Shown: positions 38,077 to 48,800, counted from the stretch's first letter. The stretch is 64,000 nucleotides of DNA from an uncultured Corynebacterium sp. (GCA_943914355.1 CALUBS010000002.1:1-64000), one strand, 5' to 3'. Program-made: numbers and translations. Notes: generated from the letters alone by a model not told the origin.

Positions 38077-39018
38077 ATGAAGGCCATCCTCGATCTTGAT
38101 ACCGGCATTGATGATGCTTTGGCCTTGGCTTATGCCCTGGCCCACCCCGATCTTGAGCTCATCGGTGTGACGTGTACTTATGGCAACGTCACGGTGCCGC
38201 TGGCGGTGCGCAATACCCTGGCGCTGCTGGATTTGCTGGATAGGTCTGATATCCCGGTCTTTGCGGGCCGCAGCCCGGACGGTTTCCAGCCCAGCGAGAT
38301 TTCCTCCTTCATCCACGGCCAGAATGGCGTGGGCGAGGTCGCGCTTAGCCCGTCCGGTAAGACCGAGGACACGCAGCCGGCCACGGATTTCCTCTTGCAG
38401 GCCGTGCGCGATTACGGTGATGACCTGGTCATTATTCCTACAGGTCCGTCGACGACCATCGCCCAGGCTATGCTTGCCGATGCCACCTTTGCCGCCAACG
38501 CCCACATCGTCATGATGGGCGGAGCGCTGACCGTTCCTGGCAACGTCTCCGCGTGGGCAGAGGCCAATATTTCCCAAGACCCGGATGCCACCGATTACCT
38601 CTTCCGACACAGCCAAGATGTCACCATGGTCGGCCTTGATGTCACCTTGCGCACCCTCTTGACGGAAAAAGAAACCGCGCGCTGGCGGGAGACCGGAACG
38701 ACCGCGGGCGAGGTTTTCGCCGATATGGTGGATTACTACATTCGCGCTTATGCCACCACGGCTCCCCACTTGGGAGGTTGCGGTCTGCACGATCCGCTGG
38801 CCGTGGCGGTAGCCGCAGATCCGTCGTTGGTAGAGGTCATCGAAACCAATATGAAAACGGATACGCAAGGCCCCACCCGCGGGCGCACCATTGCCGATGA
38901 AACCCGGCTGAGCCAGGAACCTACCGCGAAGGTGGCCGTGGGCGTGGACAGCGAGCGCTTCGTCCATGAATTCGTGGACTACCTCGAAGAACTTTTCCGG
39001 ACGGTGGGCGCCAAGTAG
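38077..39018 (+). CDS. Inosine-uridine preferring nucleoside hydrolase
   Basis: Hydrolyses ribonucleosides to base and ribose. The 313-residue protein opens with the calcium-binding DLDTGIDDALALAYAL, close to the DxDxGxDD motif of the family. It also contains MMGGALTVPGNVS and GLHDPLAVAVAADPSL with conserved His-Asp. It starts directly at the ribF stop codon, which suggests cotranscription. Exact nucleoside preference cannot be read from the sequence. Confidence 0.9.
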   Translation: MKAILDLDTGIDDALALAYALAHPDLELIGVTCTYGNVTVPLAVRNTLALLDLLDRSDIPVFAGRSPDGFQPSEISSFIHGQNGVGEVALSPSGKTEDTQPATDFLLQAVRDYGDDLVIIPTGPSTTIAQAMLADATFAANAHIVMMGGALTVPGNVSAWAEANISQDPDATDYLFRHSQDVTMVGLDVTLRTLLTEKETARWRETGTTAGEVFADMVDYYIRAYATTAPHLGGCGLHDPLAVAVAADPSLVEVIETNMKTDTQGPTRGRTIADETRLSQEPTAKVAVGVDSERFVHEFVDYLEELFRTVGAK

Positions 39019-39167
39019 TGCAGCGTTTTGATTTGCCGCGCTAATTGGCTGTAAGATGACGATTTGGCTTAGCGACTGTGGTTCACGACAGTTGCGGCAC
39101 GCGGAGCTCGCCACGGCGGCGCTTTGCGTAGAAGAATAGTGTGGACTGAAATAAAGGAGAAATACTC
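39019..39167 (+). promoter_or_regulatory. Promoter region of rpsO
   Basis: No gene is seen. TTGATT (39028-39033) and TAAGAT (39052-39057) are spaced by 18 bases and form a fair promoter. A second -10 candidate, TAGTGT, lies at 39137-39142. AAAGGAGAAA precedes the rpsO ATG. Confidence 0.5.
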
Positions 39168-39437
39168 ATGGCACTGACCACTGAGAAGAAGGCCGAAATC
39201 CTCAAGGAGTACGGCCTGCACGAGACCGACACCGGTTCCCCTGAGGCACAGGTTGCCCTGCTGACCTCTCGCATCAATACTTTGACTGAGCACTTGAAGT
39301 TCCACAAGCACGATCACCACTCCCGTCGTGGTCTGCTACTGATGGTTGGTCGTCGTCGTGGCCTGCTGAAGTACTTGGCAGAAAACAACGTGGATCGCTA
39401 CCGTGACCTGATTTCCCGCCTGGGCCTGCGCCGCTAA
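39168..39437 (+). CDS. rpsO: 30S ribosomal protein S15
   Basis: Primary binding protein of the central domain of 16S rRNA. The 89-residue protein is full length with the family core [35 protein letters not shown] and the C-terminal [19 protein letters not shown] lies eight bases upstream. It is followed by a strong hairpin and then pnp, the common bacterial order. Confidence 0.97.
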   Translation: MALTTEKKAEILKEYGLHETDTGSPEAQVALLTSRINTLTEHLKFHKHDHHSRRGLLLMVGRRRGLLKYLAENNVDRYRDLISRLGLRR

Positions 39438-39459
39438 TTGCGACGCGGCTGCGGCCGAA

Positions 39460-39491
39460 TAATTCCCCTTGCCCTGCGGCAAGGGGAATTA
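39460..39491 (+). terminator. Perfect hairpin between rpsO and pnp
   Basis: TAATTCCCCTTGCC (39460-39473) and GGCAAGGGGAATTA (39478-39491) form a perfect 14-base stem with a four-base loop CTGC. Only GTGGTTTTA follows, so it may be a partial terminator or a processing/stability element. pnp has its own -10 candidate TAGAAT at 39571-39576. Confidence 0.65.
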
Positions 39492-39650
39492 GTGGTTTTA
39501 TACCCACTTTATCCTTGTGGGGAGCAGCGGCGTTTGTAATTGCTGTAGCTCAAAAGTACGGAATCTCTGTTAGAATTTTCACCGTTGTCAAAAACAATGT
39601 GGAAAAGGCGGCACCGACGATCGCCTATAACATTCAAGGAGATTTACTAG

Positions 39651-41897
39651 ATGAGCGTTCAGAACTCCGTAGAGTTCAATCTCGATGAAGAATTCGGTAT
39701 TACCGAAGCTATCGCTGTCCTCGACAATGGGGACTTTGGTACCCGCACCGTTCGTTTCGAAACCGGCCAGCTGGCCCGCCAAGCAGATGGTTCCGTAACC
39801 ACGTACCTCGACGATGACACGATGCTGCTGGCCACCACGACTGCCTCGAACCAGCCGCGCGAGAACTTTGACTTCTTCCCACTTACCGTGGACGTGGAAG
39901 AGCGCATGTACGCAGCCGGCAAGATCCCCGGCTCCTTCTTCCGCCGCGAGGGGCGTCCCTCCACCGAGGCCATCTTGGCGTGCCGCCTCATCGACCGCCC
40001 GCTGCGCCCCACCTTTGTCAAGGGCCTGCGCAACGAAGTGCAGGTGGTCATCACCGTCCTGTCGCAGGACCCAGAAGAGTACTATGACGTCGTAGCCATT
40101 AACGGCGCGTCCGCAGCAACCCAGCTTTCCGGCCTGCCGGTCTCCGGCGCCGTCGGCGGCGTGCGCATGGCGCTCATCGCCGATGACAAGCACCCAGAGG
40201 GCCAGTGGGTGGCTTTCCCGAACCACGAGCAGCACGAGCGCGCGCTCTTTGAGATGGTCGTGGCGGGCCGCATCGTGACTAAGGGCCGCAAAGAAGACGT
40301 CGCCATCATGATGGTGGAGGCCGGTGCTGGCACCAACGTTGCAGAGCGCATCGCCGATGGCGCCCCGGCTCCGCAAGAAGCCGCCGTCGCCGAGGGCCTC
40401 GAGGCGGCTAAGCCGTTCATCAAGACCCTGTGTGAAGCCCAAAACGGCCTTGCAGAGCGTACTGCCAAGGAGACCCAGGAGTTCCCGCTCTTCCCGGCTT
40501 ATGAGGACGATGTCTTCGACGCCGTGGAAAAGGCTGCTTCCAAGAAGCTGGAGAACCTGCTGACCATCCCAGGCAAGCAGGAGCGCGACGAGGCTACGAA
40601 TGCACACATGGAACAGGTAGAACAAGACCTGTTGCCGCAATTCGCGGACTTGGAAGAAGCAGTGGCCTCCAAGCAGATTCGTGCTGCTTATAACGAGGTC
40701 ATGAAGAAGATCGTGCGTCGCAAGATCTTGACCGATGGCTTCCGCATCGATGGCCGCGGGCTTACCGATATCCGCGACCTGTCCGTCGAAGTTGACTTGG
40801 TACCACGCGCACACGGTTCTTCCTTGTTCGAGCGCGGTGAAACGCAGATCCTCGGTGTAACCACCCTGGATATGCTGAAGATGGAGCAGCAGATCGACTC
40901 GCTTACTCCTATCGAATCCAAGCGATACATGCACCACTACAACTTCCCGCCATTTTCTACCGGTGAGACCGGCCGCGTCGGCTCGCCCAAGCGCCGCGAA
41001 ATCGGCCACGGTGCACTAGCCGAGCGCGCCCTGCTTCCGGTCATTCCGTCGCGCGAGGATTTCCCGTATGCCATCCGCCAGGTCTCTGAGGCGCTCGGTT
41101 CCAACGGTTCCACCTCCATGGGGTCTGTGTGCGCATCCACCCTGTCCCTCTACAATGCGGGTGTTCCGCTCAAGGCGCCGGTAGCCGGCATCGCCATGGG
41201 CTTGGTTTCCGGTGAGGTTAAGGGCAAGGAAAAGTTCGTCGCACTGACCGATATCCTCGGTGCCGAGGATGCCTTCGGTGACATGGACTTCAAGGTTGCA
41301 GGTACCTCTGAATTCATCACTGCGCTGCAGTTGGACACGAAGCTCGATGGCATTCCGTCTAAGGTCTTGGCTCAAGCACTCGAGCAGGCCCGCGATGCCC
41401 GTGCCACCATCCTGGAAACCATGGCTGAGGTCATTGATTCCCCAGATGAGATGTCTGGCCTGGCCCCGAAGATCACCTCGGTGAAGATTCCGGTTAATAA
41501 GATCGGTGAGCTCATCGGGCCTAAGGGCAAGACCATCAACCAGATCACCGAAGATACCGGTGCTGAAGTCTCGATTGAAGACGATGGCACGGTCTACATC
41601 TCTGCGGTAACCGGCGAAGCAGCGGATGCTGCGATTGAAAAGGTTAACTCCATTGCCAATCCGCAGTTGCCCAAGGTAGGCGAGCGCTTCCTCGGCACGG
41701 TAGTCAAGACCGTTCCATTCGGCGCCTTCGTATCCTTGACCCCAGGCCGCGATGGATTGATCCACATCTCCAACCTGGGTGGCGACGAGCGCATCGAGAA
41801 GGTCGAAGATGTCGTCAACGTGGGCGACAAGGTACAGGTAGAAATCGCGGATATTGATAACCGCGGCAAGATTTCCCTAGTGCCCGTTGAGGACTAA
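39651..41897 (+). CDS. pnp: Polyribonucleotide nucleotidyltransferase (PNPase/GpsI)
   Basis: Phosphorolytic 3'-5' exoribonuclease of mRNA turnover; actinobacterial forms are also annotated as guanosine pentaphosphate synthetases. The 748-residue protein has two RNase PH domains (first with [25 protein letters not shown], second with [11 protein letters not shown] and [16 protein letters not shown]). A KH domain with [16 protein letters not shown] and an S1 domain with [18 protein letters not shown] follow. The start follows CAAGGAGATTT. Confidence 0.97.
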   Translation: MSVQNSVEFNLDEEFGITEAIAVLDNGDFGTRTVRFETGQLARQADGSVTTYLDDDTMLLATTTASNQPRENFDFFPLTVDVEERMYAAGKIPGSFFRREGRPSTEAILACRLIDRPLRPTFVKGLRNEVQVVITVLSQDPEEYYDVVAINGASAATQLSGLPVSGAVGGVRMALIADDKHPEGQWVAFPNHEQHERALFEMVVAGRIVTKGRKEDVAIMMVEAGAGTNVAERIADGAPAPQEAAVAEGLEAAKPFIKTLCEAQNGLAERTAKETQEFPLFPAYEDDVFDAVEKAASKKLENLLTIPGKQERDEATNAHMEQVEQDLLPQFADLEEAVASKQIRAAYNEVMKKIVRRKILTDGFRIDGRGLTDIRDLSVEVDLVPRAHGSSLFERGETQILGVTTLDMLKMEQQIDSLTPIESKRYMHHYNFPPFSTGETGRVGSPKRREIGHGALAERALLPVIPSREDFPYAIRQVSEALGSNGSTSMGSVCASTLSLYNAGVPLKAPVAGIAMGLVSGEVKGKEKFVALTDILGAEDAFGDMDFKVAGTSEFITALQLDTKLDGIPSKVLAQALEQARDARATILETMAEVIDSPDEMSGLAPKITSVKIPVNKIGELIGPKGKTINQITEDTGAEVSIEDDGTVYISAVTGEAADAAIEKVNSIANPQLPKVGERFLGTVVKTVPFGAFVSLTPGRDGLIHISNLGGDERIEKVEDVVNVGDKVQVEIADIDNRGKISLVPVED

Positions 41898-41916
41898 TTC
41901 CTCGCGCGCTCGTTAG

Positions 41917-41963
41917 AGCAATGGCCCTGTTTCCCGCACATGCTGGGAAACAGGGCCATTGCT
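41917..41963. terminator. Perfect 19-base-pair hairpin after pnp
   Basis: AGCAATGGCCCTGTTTCCC (41917-41935) and its exact complement (41945-41963) flank a nine-base loop. It lies between the converging pnp and AMIN-like lipoprotein genes. There is no clear T-run on either side, so it probably protects 3' ends or terminates as a stem-only terminator. Confidence 0.65.
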
Positions 41964-41982
41964 ATGCCTTCGCTATGATTAC

Positions 41983-42714
41983 CTAATTTTGGAAATCAAG
42001 CACGAGGCGCTTGGGGTTCTGCAGGAAGGTCACGGAATACGGCGTTTGCTTCTTCAGACCGATGATCAACTGCGTTTGCGCCTCGAAGGTGGTGGTGTAG
42101 TTGATCTCTTGCACCACGCCGGCACCTGGGGTGATGCCAGTATCCATGAACTTTTGCTCCAACTCTGGCGTCGATGGCCACGGGGTGCCCTCGATGCCAA
42201 GGTTGAGGAATGTAGCGCCTTTTACCTCGACAGGAAGTCCCGAGGCCTGGTGGGCGGGCTGATCCGTATAGGTGGTAAACCACCCGGCTTCGCCGTCTCC
42301 TTCAAGGTCGACCACGACGCGGGTGAAAGAATCGTGCGCGGCTACCCGGATCTCTGTGAGAACGAGGCCACCCAATCCAGGAGGAAGGTGGTGTTGATCC
42401 TCGAGGGAGGGCGTGCCCATGCCACCAAAAGTCGGCTTTGGATTATTGCCTTGCGCCTTTTGTTGATTGTGGCTTAACGGGGCGGTGTCTTCTACCGTCT
42501 TGGTTGGGTCATCGTCAGTGGTCGTGGTAGAAGGCTCTGACTTCTTTGCCGATGACGTCGTCGACTCTGCAGTGGAACTGGTTGATTCCTCCTGCGTGGC
42601 AAATGAGGCATCGGCGGCCTTGTCATCGCTGGGGCTAGCGCAAGCAGCCAATGAGAGCATGCAGCTTATACCGGCGCCAGCAGCGATAACGCGGGTGAGA
42701 GTAGATCGAGACAT
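41983..42714 (-). CDS. AMIN-like domain lipoprotein
   Basis: A 243-residue predicted lipoprotein. The signal ends at SLAACAS, followed by a Ser/Thr/Lys-rich linker of about 60 residues (SSTAESTTSSAKK). The globular C-terminal domain has LTEIRVAAHDSFTRVVVDLEGDGEAGW and ends SVTFLQNPKRLVLDFQN. That pattern fits the AMIN-like domain of actinobacterial envelope proteins; its exact role is unknown. ATG 42714 follows AGGAAGTGG and is preferred over ATG 42723. Confidence 0.82.
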   Translation of the reverse strand: MSRSTLTRVIAAGAGISCMLSLAACASPSDDKAADASFATQEESTSSTAESTTSSAKKSEPSTTTTDDDPTKTVEDTAPLSHNQQKAQGNNPKPTFGGMGTPSLEDQHHLPPGLGGLVLTEIRVAAHDSFTRVVVDLEGDGEAGWFTTYTDQPAHQASGLPVEVKGATFLNLGIEGTPWPSTPELEQKFMDTGITPGAGVVQEINYTTTFEAQTQLIIGLKKQTPYSVTFLQNPKRLVLDFQN

Positions 42715-42831
42715 TGTGACCACTTCCTAGGTTGTCTACCTTGTTGTCTCTTTCAATTCTACCGGTACACAAGTGGCTCAACTGGGGAAGTGATGCAATT
42801 GTTGTACAAAGAAAACTAGCGAAGGTGTGGA

Positions 42832-43221
42832 CTAACGCTTCAACTGGACGAGCTGGATGAGGTTGCCCACGGTATCGTCAAAGACCGCGATGATGGAGGG
42901 GCCAACGTCGGTGGGCTCCATGGTAAAGTCCACGCCCTTGTCCTTTAGTTCGGCGTATTCTTTCTCCACATCCTGCGACAAGAATTGGGTGACCGGGATA
43001 TTATCCGCCTTCAGCGCTTCGGTGTACGTCTTGGCGGCTGGGTGGCCCTTGGGCTCAAGCAGCAATTCAACGCTGCCATCGCCGTCGGCGTTGGTGACCG
43101 TCAGCCACCGGAAATCGCCGTGTGTGACGTCATCTTTTACGCGGAAGCCAAGGACATCGACATAGAAATCGTGGGCACGAGCAACGTCATCTACTGGAAC
43201 GGAAGCAATATAAATCTGCAT
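42832..43221 (-). CDS. VOC-superfamily (glyoxalase-like) protein
   Basis: A 129-residue metal-site fold protein with two beta-alpha-beta-beta-beta repeats, starting IYIASVPVDDVARAHDFYVDVLGF and ending GPSIIAVFDDTVGNLIQLVQL. These proteins include glyoxalases, dioxygenases and resistance proteins; the function here cannot be assigned. TAGACT lies seven bases before the ATG (minus strand 43229-43234), predicting a leaderless mRNA. Confidence 0.85.
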   Translation of the reverse strand: MQIYIASVPVDDVARAHDFYVDVLGFRVKDDVTHGDFRWLTVTNADGDGSVELLLEPKGHPAAKTYTEALKADNIPVTQFLSQDVEKEYAELKDKGVDFTMEPTDVGPSIIAVFDDTVGNLIQLVQLKR

Positions 43222-43316
43222 GGCAGCCAGTCTAGCAGTGGTATTTCTGGTGTCCGGAGGGCTGCCCGCCGCGCATGAGCGAGCGCGATAGGATAGTTAA
43301 ACAAGTAGAATTTTAA

Positions 43317-44093
<777 letters not shown>

Positions 44094-44097
44094 CGGT

Positions 44098-44844
44098 ATG
44101 GCCACTGCGAGTGAGCTAAATATCCAGCTCATTGCCGCTACCGAGTTTCACCCGCCACAGGGAACGCAGTGGCGTGCCGATGAGACGGCGACTGACGGCG
44201 AGGCCCTCGTCGAATTCGCCGGACGGGCGTGTTATGAGTCTTTTGACAAGCCCAACCCGCGGACCGCGACGAACTCCGCCTACCTACATCACATCATGGA
44301 AGTAGGCCATACGGCGCTATTGGAACACGCTACGGCCACGATGTACATCACGGGGCTCTCGCGCTCTGCCAGCCATGAATTGGTTCGACACCGGCATTTT
44401 TCCTTTTCGCAGCTATCCCAGCGCTTTGTGCATCCAAAGGAGACGCACGTAGCGCTGCCCAAGCTGGTGGCAGAAGATGAGCAATTGCGCCGGTTGGTCA
44501 TGCAGGCGGTTGATGAAACCCGTTTTGTCTACGATGAGCTGCTCGAGGCCTTGGAAGAAAAGCTTGATGAACCGAATGCGCTGCTGCGTAAGAAACAGGC
44601 GCGCCAGGCGGCGCGCGCGGTTTTGCCCAATGCAACGGAAACCAGGCTCGTCGTTACCGGTAATTACCGCGCGTGGCGCCACTTCATTGGGGCGCGGGCG
44701 GCCGAGCACGCTGATACGGAATTGCGCCACGTGGCGGTGGAGTGTTTGAAGCATTTGCAGGGGCAAGCACCCGCGCTTTTCGATGACTTCCATATCACCA
44801 CGTTGGCCGATGGAACACAGATGGCCGCAAGCCCTTACGCTTAA
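44098..44844 (+). CDS. thyX: Flavin-dependent thymidylate synthase ThyX
   Basis: Makes dTMP from dUMP with FAD, NADPH and methylenetetrahydrofolate. The 248-residue protein contains the ThyX motif [29 protein letters not shown] and [22 protein letters not shown], all characteristic. It sits four bases after dapB and before dapA, the order found in C. glutamicum and M. tuberculosis. Presence of ThyX in addition to ThyA is common in corynebacteria. Confidence 0.95.
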   Translation: MATASELNIQLIAATEFHPPQGTQWRADETATDGEALVEFAGRACYESFDKPNPRTATNSAYLHHIMEVGHTALLEHATATMYITGLSRSASHELVRHRHFSFSQLSQRFVHPKETHVALPKLVAEDEQLRRLVMQAVDETRFVYDELLEALEEKLDEPNALLRKKQARQAARAVLPNATETRLVVTGNYRAWRHFIGARAAEHADTELRHVAVECLKHLQGQAPALFDDFHITTLADGTQMAASPYA

Positions 44845-44898
44845 CACGCGCCACCCCGATGCGGCCAAAAGGTGCCCTAGCGGGTAACCTTGACGGCT

Positions 44899-45807
44899 AT
44901 GAGCACAGGTATGACAGCAAAGACTGGCGTTGACACCTTCGGTCGCATTGGCGTCGCCATGGTCACTCCGTTTGATCGTGACGGTGCGCTGGATGTAGAA
45001 GCGGGTCGCCGCCTGGCAGCTCATCTCGTAGACAACGGCGTGGATTCACTCATCTTGGGTGGAACGACGGGCGAGTCTCCTACCACGTCCTTGGACGAAA
45101 AGTTGGAGCTGCTCAAGGCCGTAAAAGAGGAAGTAGGAGACCGCGTCCGGATCTGTGCGGGCGCTGGAACCAATAACACCGCAACCTCGATTGAGGTTGC
45201 CCAAGCTTCCGCCGCCGCAGGAGCCGATAGCTTGCTCGTGGTGACTCCGTATTACTCCAAGCCCTCCCAAAAGGGCGTCTACGAGCATTTTGTCGCAGTT
45301 GCTGATTCTACGGATCTGCCGATTTGCGTCTATGACATCCCTGGCCGCTCGGGCATCCCAGTGGCGTCGGATACGCTCCGCCGCCTTGCGGAATTGCCGA
45401 CTATCCAAGCCGTGAAAGACGCCAAGGGCGATCTTTCTGCGGCCGCAGAACTCATCCAAGAAACCGACTTGGCGTGGTACTCCGGTGATGATCCGATTAA
45501 CCTGCCGTGGCTATCCCTCGGCGCTTCGGGTTTCATCTCCGTTATTGGTCACGCCGCACCGCGTGCCTTGGTAGAACTCTATGAAGCTTTCGATGCGGGC
45601 GATTTGGCCCGCGCGCAAGAAATAAATTACTCAACGCTTCTTCCACTGACCCGCGCTCAAGCGCGGTTGGGCGGAGCGACATTTGCAAAGGAAGCTCTGC
45701 GCCTGCAGGGCTTTGAAGTTGGCGAGCCCCGCCTTCCTATCACCGCCGCGAGCGAGGAGGAACGCGAGGTACTTCGCCGTGATTTGGAACAATCTGGAGT
45801 CCTTTAA
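44899..45807 (+). CDS. dapA: 4-hydroxy-tetrahydrodipicolinate synthase
   Basis: Condenses pyruvate with aspartate semialdehyde, the first committed step of lysine and diaminopimelate synthesis. The 302-residue TIM-barrel protein has [11 protein letters not shown], the tyrosine in VYDIPGRSG and the Schiff-base lysine in [11 protein letters not shown] 44899 is preferred over a TTG nine bases upstream because TAACCT (44885-44890) lies eight bases before it. rnj begins two bases after its stop. Confidence 0.95.
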   Translation: MSTGMTAKTGVDTFGRIGVAMVTPFDRDGALDVEAGRRLAAHLVDNGVDSLILGGTTGESPTTSLDEKLELLKAVKEEVGDRVRICAGAGTNNTATSIEVAQASAAAGADSLLVVTPYYSKPSQKGVYEHFVAVADSTDLPICVYDIPGRSGIPVASDTLRRLAELPTIQAVKDAKGDLSAAAELIQETDLAWYSGDDPINLPWLSLGASGFISVIGHAAPRALVELYEAFDAGDLARAQEINYSTLLPLTRAQARLGGATFAKEALRLQGFEVGEPRLPITAASEEEREVLRRDLEQSGVL

Positions 45808-45809
45808 GA

Positions 45810-47978
45810 ATGACTGAACCCCGTAACCGTTCCCGCAAGGTCACCCGCAAGGCGGGTCCACCTTCGGAAACTGAGACCGCCTCCAACGAGGCGGCTTCGC
45901 CCGTATTTCAGGCCCCTGCCAATAACGCCGGCACTGCCGGAAACGAAGACCAGGGCAACTCTGGCCACAACAACTCGTCCGATAACAAGAACGATGGCGA
46001 TAACAACGGACGTCGCTCGCGTTCCCGCGGCGGCCGCGGCCGTGGCCGTAGCGGAAACGGCAATAATGGCCATGGCCAGGGAAATAACCACGGCGGCAAT
46101 GGCCAAGGTGGCAATAACCACGGTGGCAATAACAAGAACAACAACGGTGGCAACGGAAAGAACGGCAATGGCAAAGGCCGTGGCCACAACAACAACCGCG
46201 GCCGCCGCAATGTGCCGAAGTCGATGCAGGGCGCGGATCTGACCAAGCGCCTACCGGAACCGCCGAAGCAGGCGAAAGATACCCTGCGCATCTACGCTTT
46301 GGGCGGAATTTCTGAAATCGGCCGCAATATGACCGTCTTTGAGTACGGCGATGAGCTGCTCATCATTGACTGCGGCGTGCTCTTCCCATCCTCCGGCGAG
46401 CCTGGCGTGGATCTCATCCTGCCGGACTTCGGGCCGATTGAAAAGAAGATCAACAAGGTAAAGGCTCTCGTGGTTACCCACGCCCACGAGGATCACATTG
46501 GTGCCATCCCGTGGCTGTTGAAGCTGCGCCCGGATATTCCCATCGTTGCCTCCCGTTTCACCATCGCGCTTATTGCGGCGAAGTGTAAGGAACACCGCCA
46601 GAAGCCGAAGTTCGTCGAGGTTAACGAGAAGTCCGACGTGACCTACGGCTGCTTCCGCGTTCGCTTCTGGGCGGTTAACCACTCCGTGCCTGATGCACTC
46701 GGCATCATGCTGGGCACCCCGGCCGGTAACATCATCCACACCGGTGATATCAAGCTGGACCAGACCCCGTTGGATAACCGTCCGACCGACCTTCCGGCGC
46801 TGTCTCGTTACGGCGACGAGGGCGTTGACCTCATGCTGTGCGATTCCACCAACGCCACGGTGCCGGGCGTATCTGCCTCCGAGGGCGATATCCCTGCTAA
46901 CTTCAAGCGCTTGGTGGCTAACGCGAAGCAGCGTGTCATCTTGGCTTCCTTCGCCTCGAACGTCTACCGCGTGCAGGCCGCCATCGATGCTGCCGTGGCC
47001 AATGGCCGCAAGGTGGCCTTCAACGGCCGTTCGATGATGCGCAATATGGAAATTGCGGAAAAGATGGGCTTTCTGAAGGTGCCGCGCGGCACGATTATCC
47101 CCATCGATGAGGCCGCGAAGATGGCCCCGCACAAGACCATGCTCATCACCACCGGTACGCAGGGTGAGCCGATGGCTGCGCTCTCACGTATGGCCCGCCG
47201 CGAGCACCGCCAGATTACGGTGCGCGATGGCGATACCATCATCTTCTCGTCCTCGCTCATTCCGGGCAACGAAGAGGCCGTCTTCGGCGTTATCAATATG
47301 CTGTCCCAGATTGGCGCCAACGTCATCACCAACCAGGACGTCAAGGTGCACGCTTCCGGCCACGGCTACTCCGGTGAGCTGCTCTTCCTGTACAACGCGG
47401 CGCGCCCGCGCAATGCCATGCCGGTCCACGGCGAGTGGCGCCACCTGCGCGCCAATAAGGAATTGGCGATTTCTACCGGCGTTGCTCGCGACCGGACGGT
47501 CTTGGCGCAAAACGGCGTCGTGGTGGATCTGCGCAAGGGCCGCGCGGAGGTCGTCGGCCAGCTGCAGGTTGGCCACCTCTACGTCGATGGCGTGTCCATG
47601 GGCGATGTCGATGCCGATACCTTGGCAGATCGCACCAACCTAGGCGCCGGCGGCGTGGTATCCATTACCTGCGTGATCGATAACCGCACCTCTCGCTTGC
47701 TAGAGCACCCGACGGTCGCGACCACCGGCTTCTCCGACGATGACCGCGGCGTCGTGCCCGAGGTGGCAGAGATGGTGGAAAACACCATGAACGACCTCGC
47801 TGCAGAGGGTGAGAATGACACCTACCGGATGGTGCAAAAGCTGCGCCGCAAGGTTTCCAAGCTCATGGATTCCAAGTACAAGCGCGAGCCGGTCATTTTG
47901 CCCACCATCGTGCCGACGAATTCCGGGACGCTGCTTGCCGATGACGCCGATGTCGACGCCAGCCGCGAGTCCCTGTAG
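45810..47978 (+). CDS. rnj: Ribonuclease J
   Basis: 5'-3' exo/endoribonuclease for mRNA and rRNA processing. The 722-residue protein has an unusually long N-terminal extension. Residues 46-134 are mostly Asn, Gly, His, Arg and Lys, including RSRSRGGRGRGR and repeated GGNNHGGN. Its metallo-beta-lactamase domain carries THAHEDH (His224, His226, Asp228, His229). A beta-CASP domain with HASGHGYSGE and a C-terminal domain complete it. GGAG in the end of dapA serves as ribosome binding site, nine bases before ATG. The dapA-rnj pair is conserved in Actinobacteria. Confidence 0.95.
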   Translation: MTEPRNRSRKVTRKAGPPSETETASNEAASPVFQAPANNAGTAGNEDQGNSGHNNSSDNKNDGDNNGRRSRSRGGRGRGRSGNGNNGHGQGNNHGGNGQGGNNHGGNNKNNNGGNGKNGNGKGRGHNNNRGRRNVPKSMQGADLTKRLPEPPKQAKDTLRIYALGGISEIGRNMTVFEYGDELLIIDCGVLFPSSGEPGVDLILPDFGPIEKKINKVKALVVTHAHEDHIGAIPWLLKLRPDIPIVASRFTIALIAAKCKEHRQKPKFVEVNEKSDVTYGCFRVRFWAVNHSVPDALGIMLGTPAGNIIHTGDIKLDQTPLDNRPTDLPALSRYGDEGVDLMLCDSTNATVPGVSASEGDIPANFKRLVANAKQRVILASFASNVYRVQAAIDAAVANGRKVAFNGRSMMRNMEIAEKMGFLKVPRGTIIPIDEAAKMAPHKTMLITTGTQGEPMAALSRMARREHRQITVRDGDTIIFSSSLIPGNEEAVFGVINMLSQIGANVITNQDVKVHASGHGYSGELLFLYNAARPRNAMPVHGEWRHLRANKELAISTGVARDRTVLAQNGVVVDLRKGRAEVVGQLQVGHLYVDGVSMGDVDADTLADRTNLGAGGVVSITCVIDNRTSRLLEHPTVATTGFSDDDRGVVPEVAEMVENTMNDLAAEGENDTYRMVQKLRRKVSKLMDSKYKREPVILPTIVPTNSGTLLADDADVDASRESL

Positions 47979-48015
47979 ATTCTCCTACAAAAGGATTTAA
48001 TCCCGGCATAATTTC

Positions 48016-48056
48016 TGTGCCCCAGCATTTCGATGTCCTCGGTATGCTGGGGCACA
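48016..48056. promoter_or_regulatory. Perfect 13-base inverted repeat spanning a leaderless promoter
   Basis: TGTGCCCCAGCAT (48016-48028) and ATGCTGGGGCACA (48044-48056) are exact complements with a 15-base loop. The right arm contains most of the -10 hexamer TATGCT (48043-48048) and the A of the ATG at 48056. It follows rnj by about 40 bases and has no T-run. Confidence 0.75.
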
Positions 48057-48682
48057 TGTCGTTTTCATCTTCCGAACGCGCCAAGATGGTCGCGCTTTTT
48101 CATCAGTTAGGTCCAGATGCCCCCACGTTGTGTGAGGGCTGGACCACGCGCGACTTAGTTACTCACCTCTGGGTGCGCGAAAACCGTCCCGATGCTGCCG
48201 CGGGCATGTTCCTTTCGGTCTTTAAGTCTCACCTGGACAAGGAATCCGCCAAGGTCGCCCGCCGCGATTTCGATGAGCTTGTCGATGCCTGGGGGAGGGG
48301 ACCGGCAAAGTTCAACCCCGCACGCTTACTTGATTCCCAGCAGAATTTGGCCGAGCATTTTATCCATCACGAGGATATTCGCCGCGCCAATGGCGAGACC
48401 GAACCGCGCGATTTTTCCGCTTCGGTACAGAAGAAGCTGCACCGCTTTTTGAAGATCTGGGCTAAATTTAGCCTGCGCAAGTCCACCCAACCGGTCATCC
48501 TGCAACCGGATGGGCTGCCGCGCATCGTCGTGGCGGATAAGCACGGGGTGGCCGATCGTGGTGATCGTGTGGTCCGCGTCAGCGGGGAGGTCGGGGAACT
48601 ACTGCTGTGGGCGTACGGGCGCGACGTTGTCCAAGTCACCATCAATGGCGATGAGTCCGCCATTGAAATGTCAACCCTCTAG
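48056..48682 (+). CDS. TIGR03085-family protein (DinB/maleylpyruvate-isomerase-like)
   Basis: A 208-residue protein of unknown function. The N-terminal part, with SSERAKMVALFHQLGPDAPTLCEGWTTRDLVTHLWVREN, matches the mycothiol-dependent isomerase/DinB-like helical fold, and AEHFIHHEDIRRANG supplies probable metal-binding His residues. M. tuberculosis has homologues of this family. The ATG is seven bases after TATGCT without any Shine-Dalgarno. A 13-residue extension upstream is in frame but encodes the inverted repeat. Confidence 0.83.
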   Translation: MSFSSSERAKMVALFHQLGPDAPTLCEGWTTRDLVTHLWVRENRPDAAAGMFLSVFKSHLDKESAKVARRDFDELVDAWGRGPAKFNPARLLDSQQNLAEHFIHHEDIRRANGETEPRDFSASVQKKLHRFLKIWAKFSLRKSTQPVILQPDGLPRIVVADKHGVADRGDRVVRVSGEVGELLLWAYGRDVVQVTINGDESAIEMSTL

Positions 48683-48800
48683 CCTAGAAATAGGCACTTT
48701 TCCTGGTCGGGCGGCAACGTTTTGACGCAGATACTGCATAATTTCCAGTTTGCGGACCGCGCCACGCGTGTGGCGTATGTGATTTGTGGGGTTTTCCGGT

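Noticed and set aside
39588..41009. 473-codon open frame on the minus strand opposite pnp
   Set aside because: It is opposite a certain gene and lacks protein-like composition or motifs.
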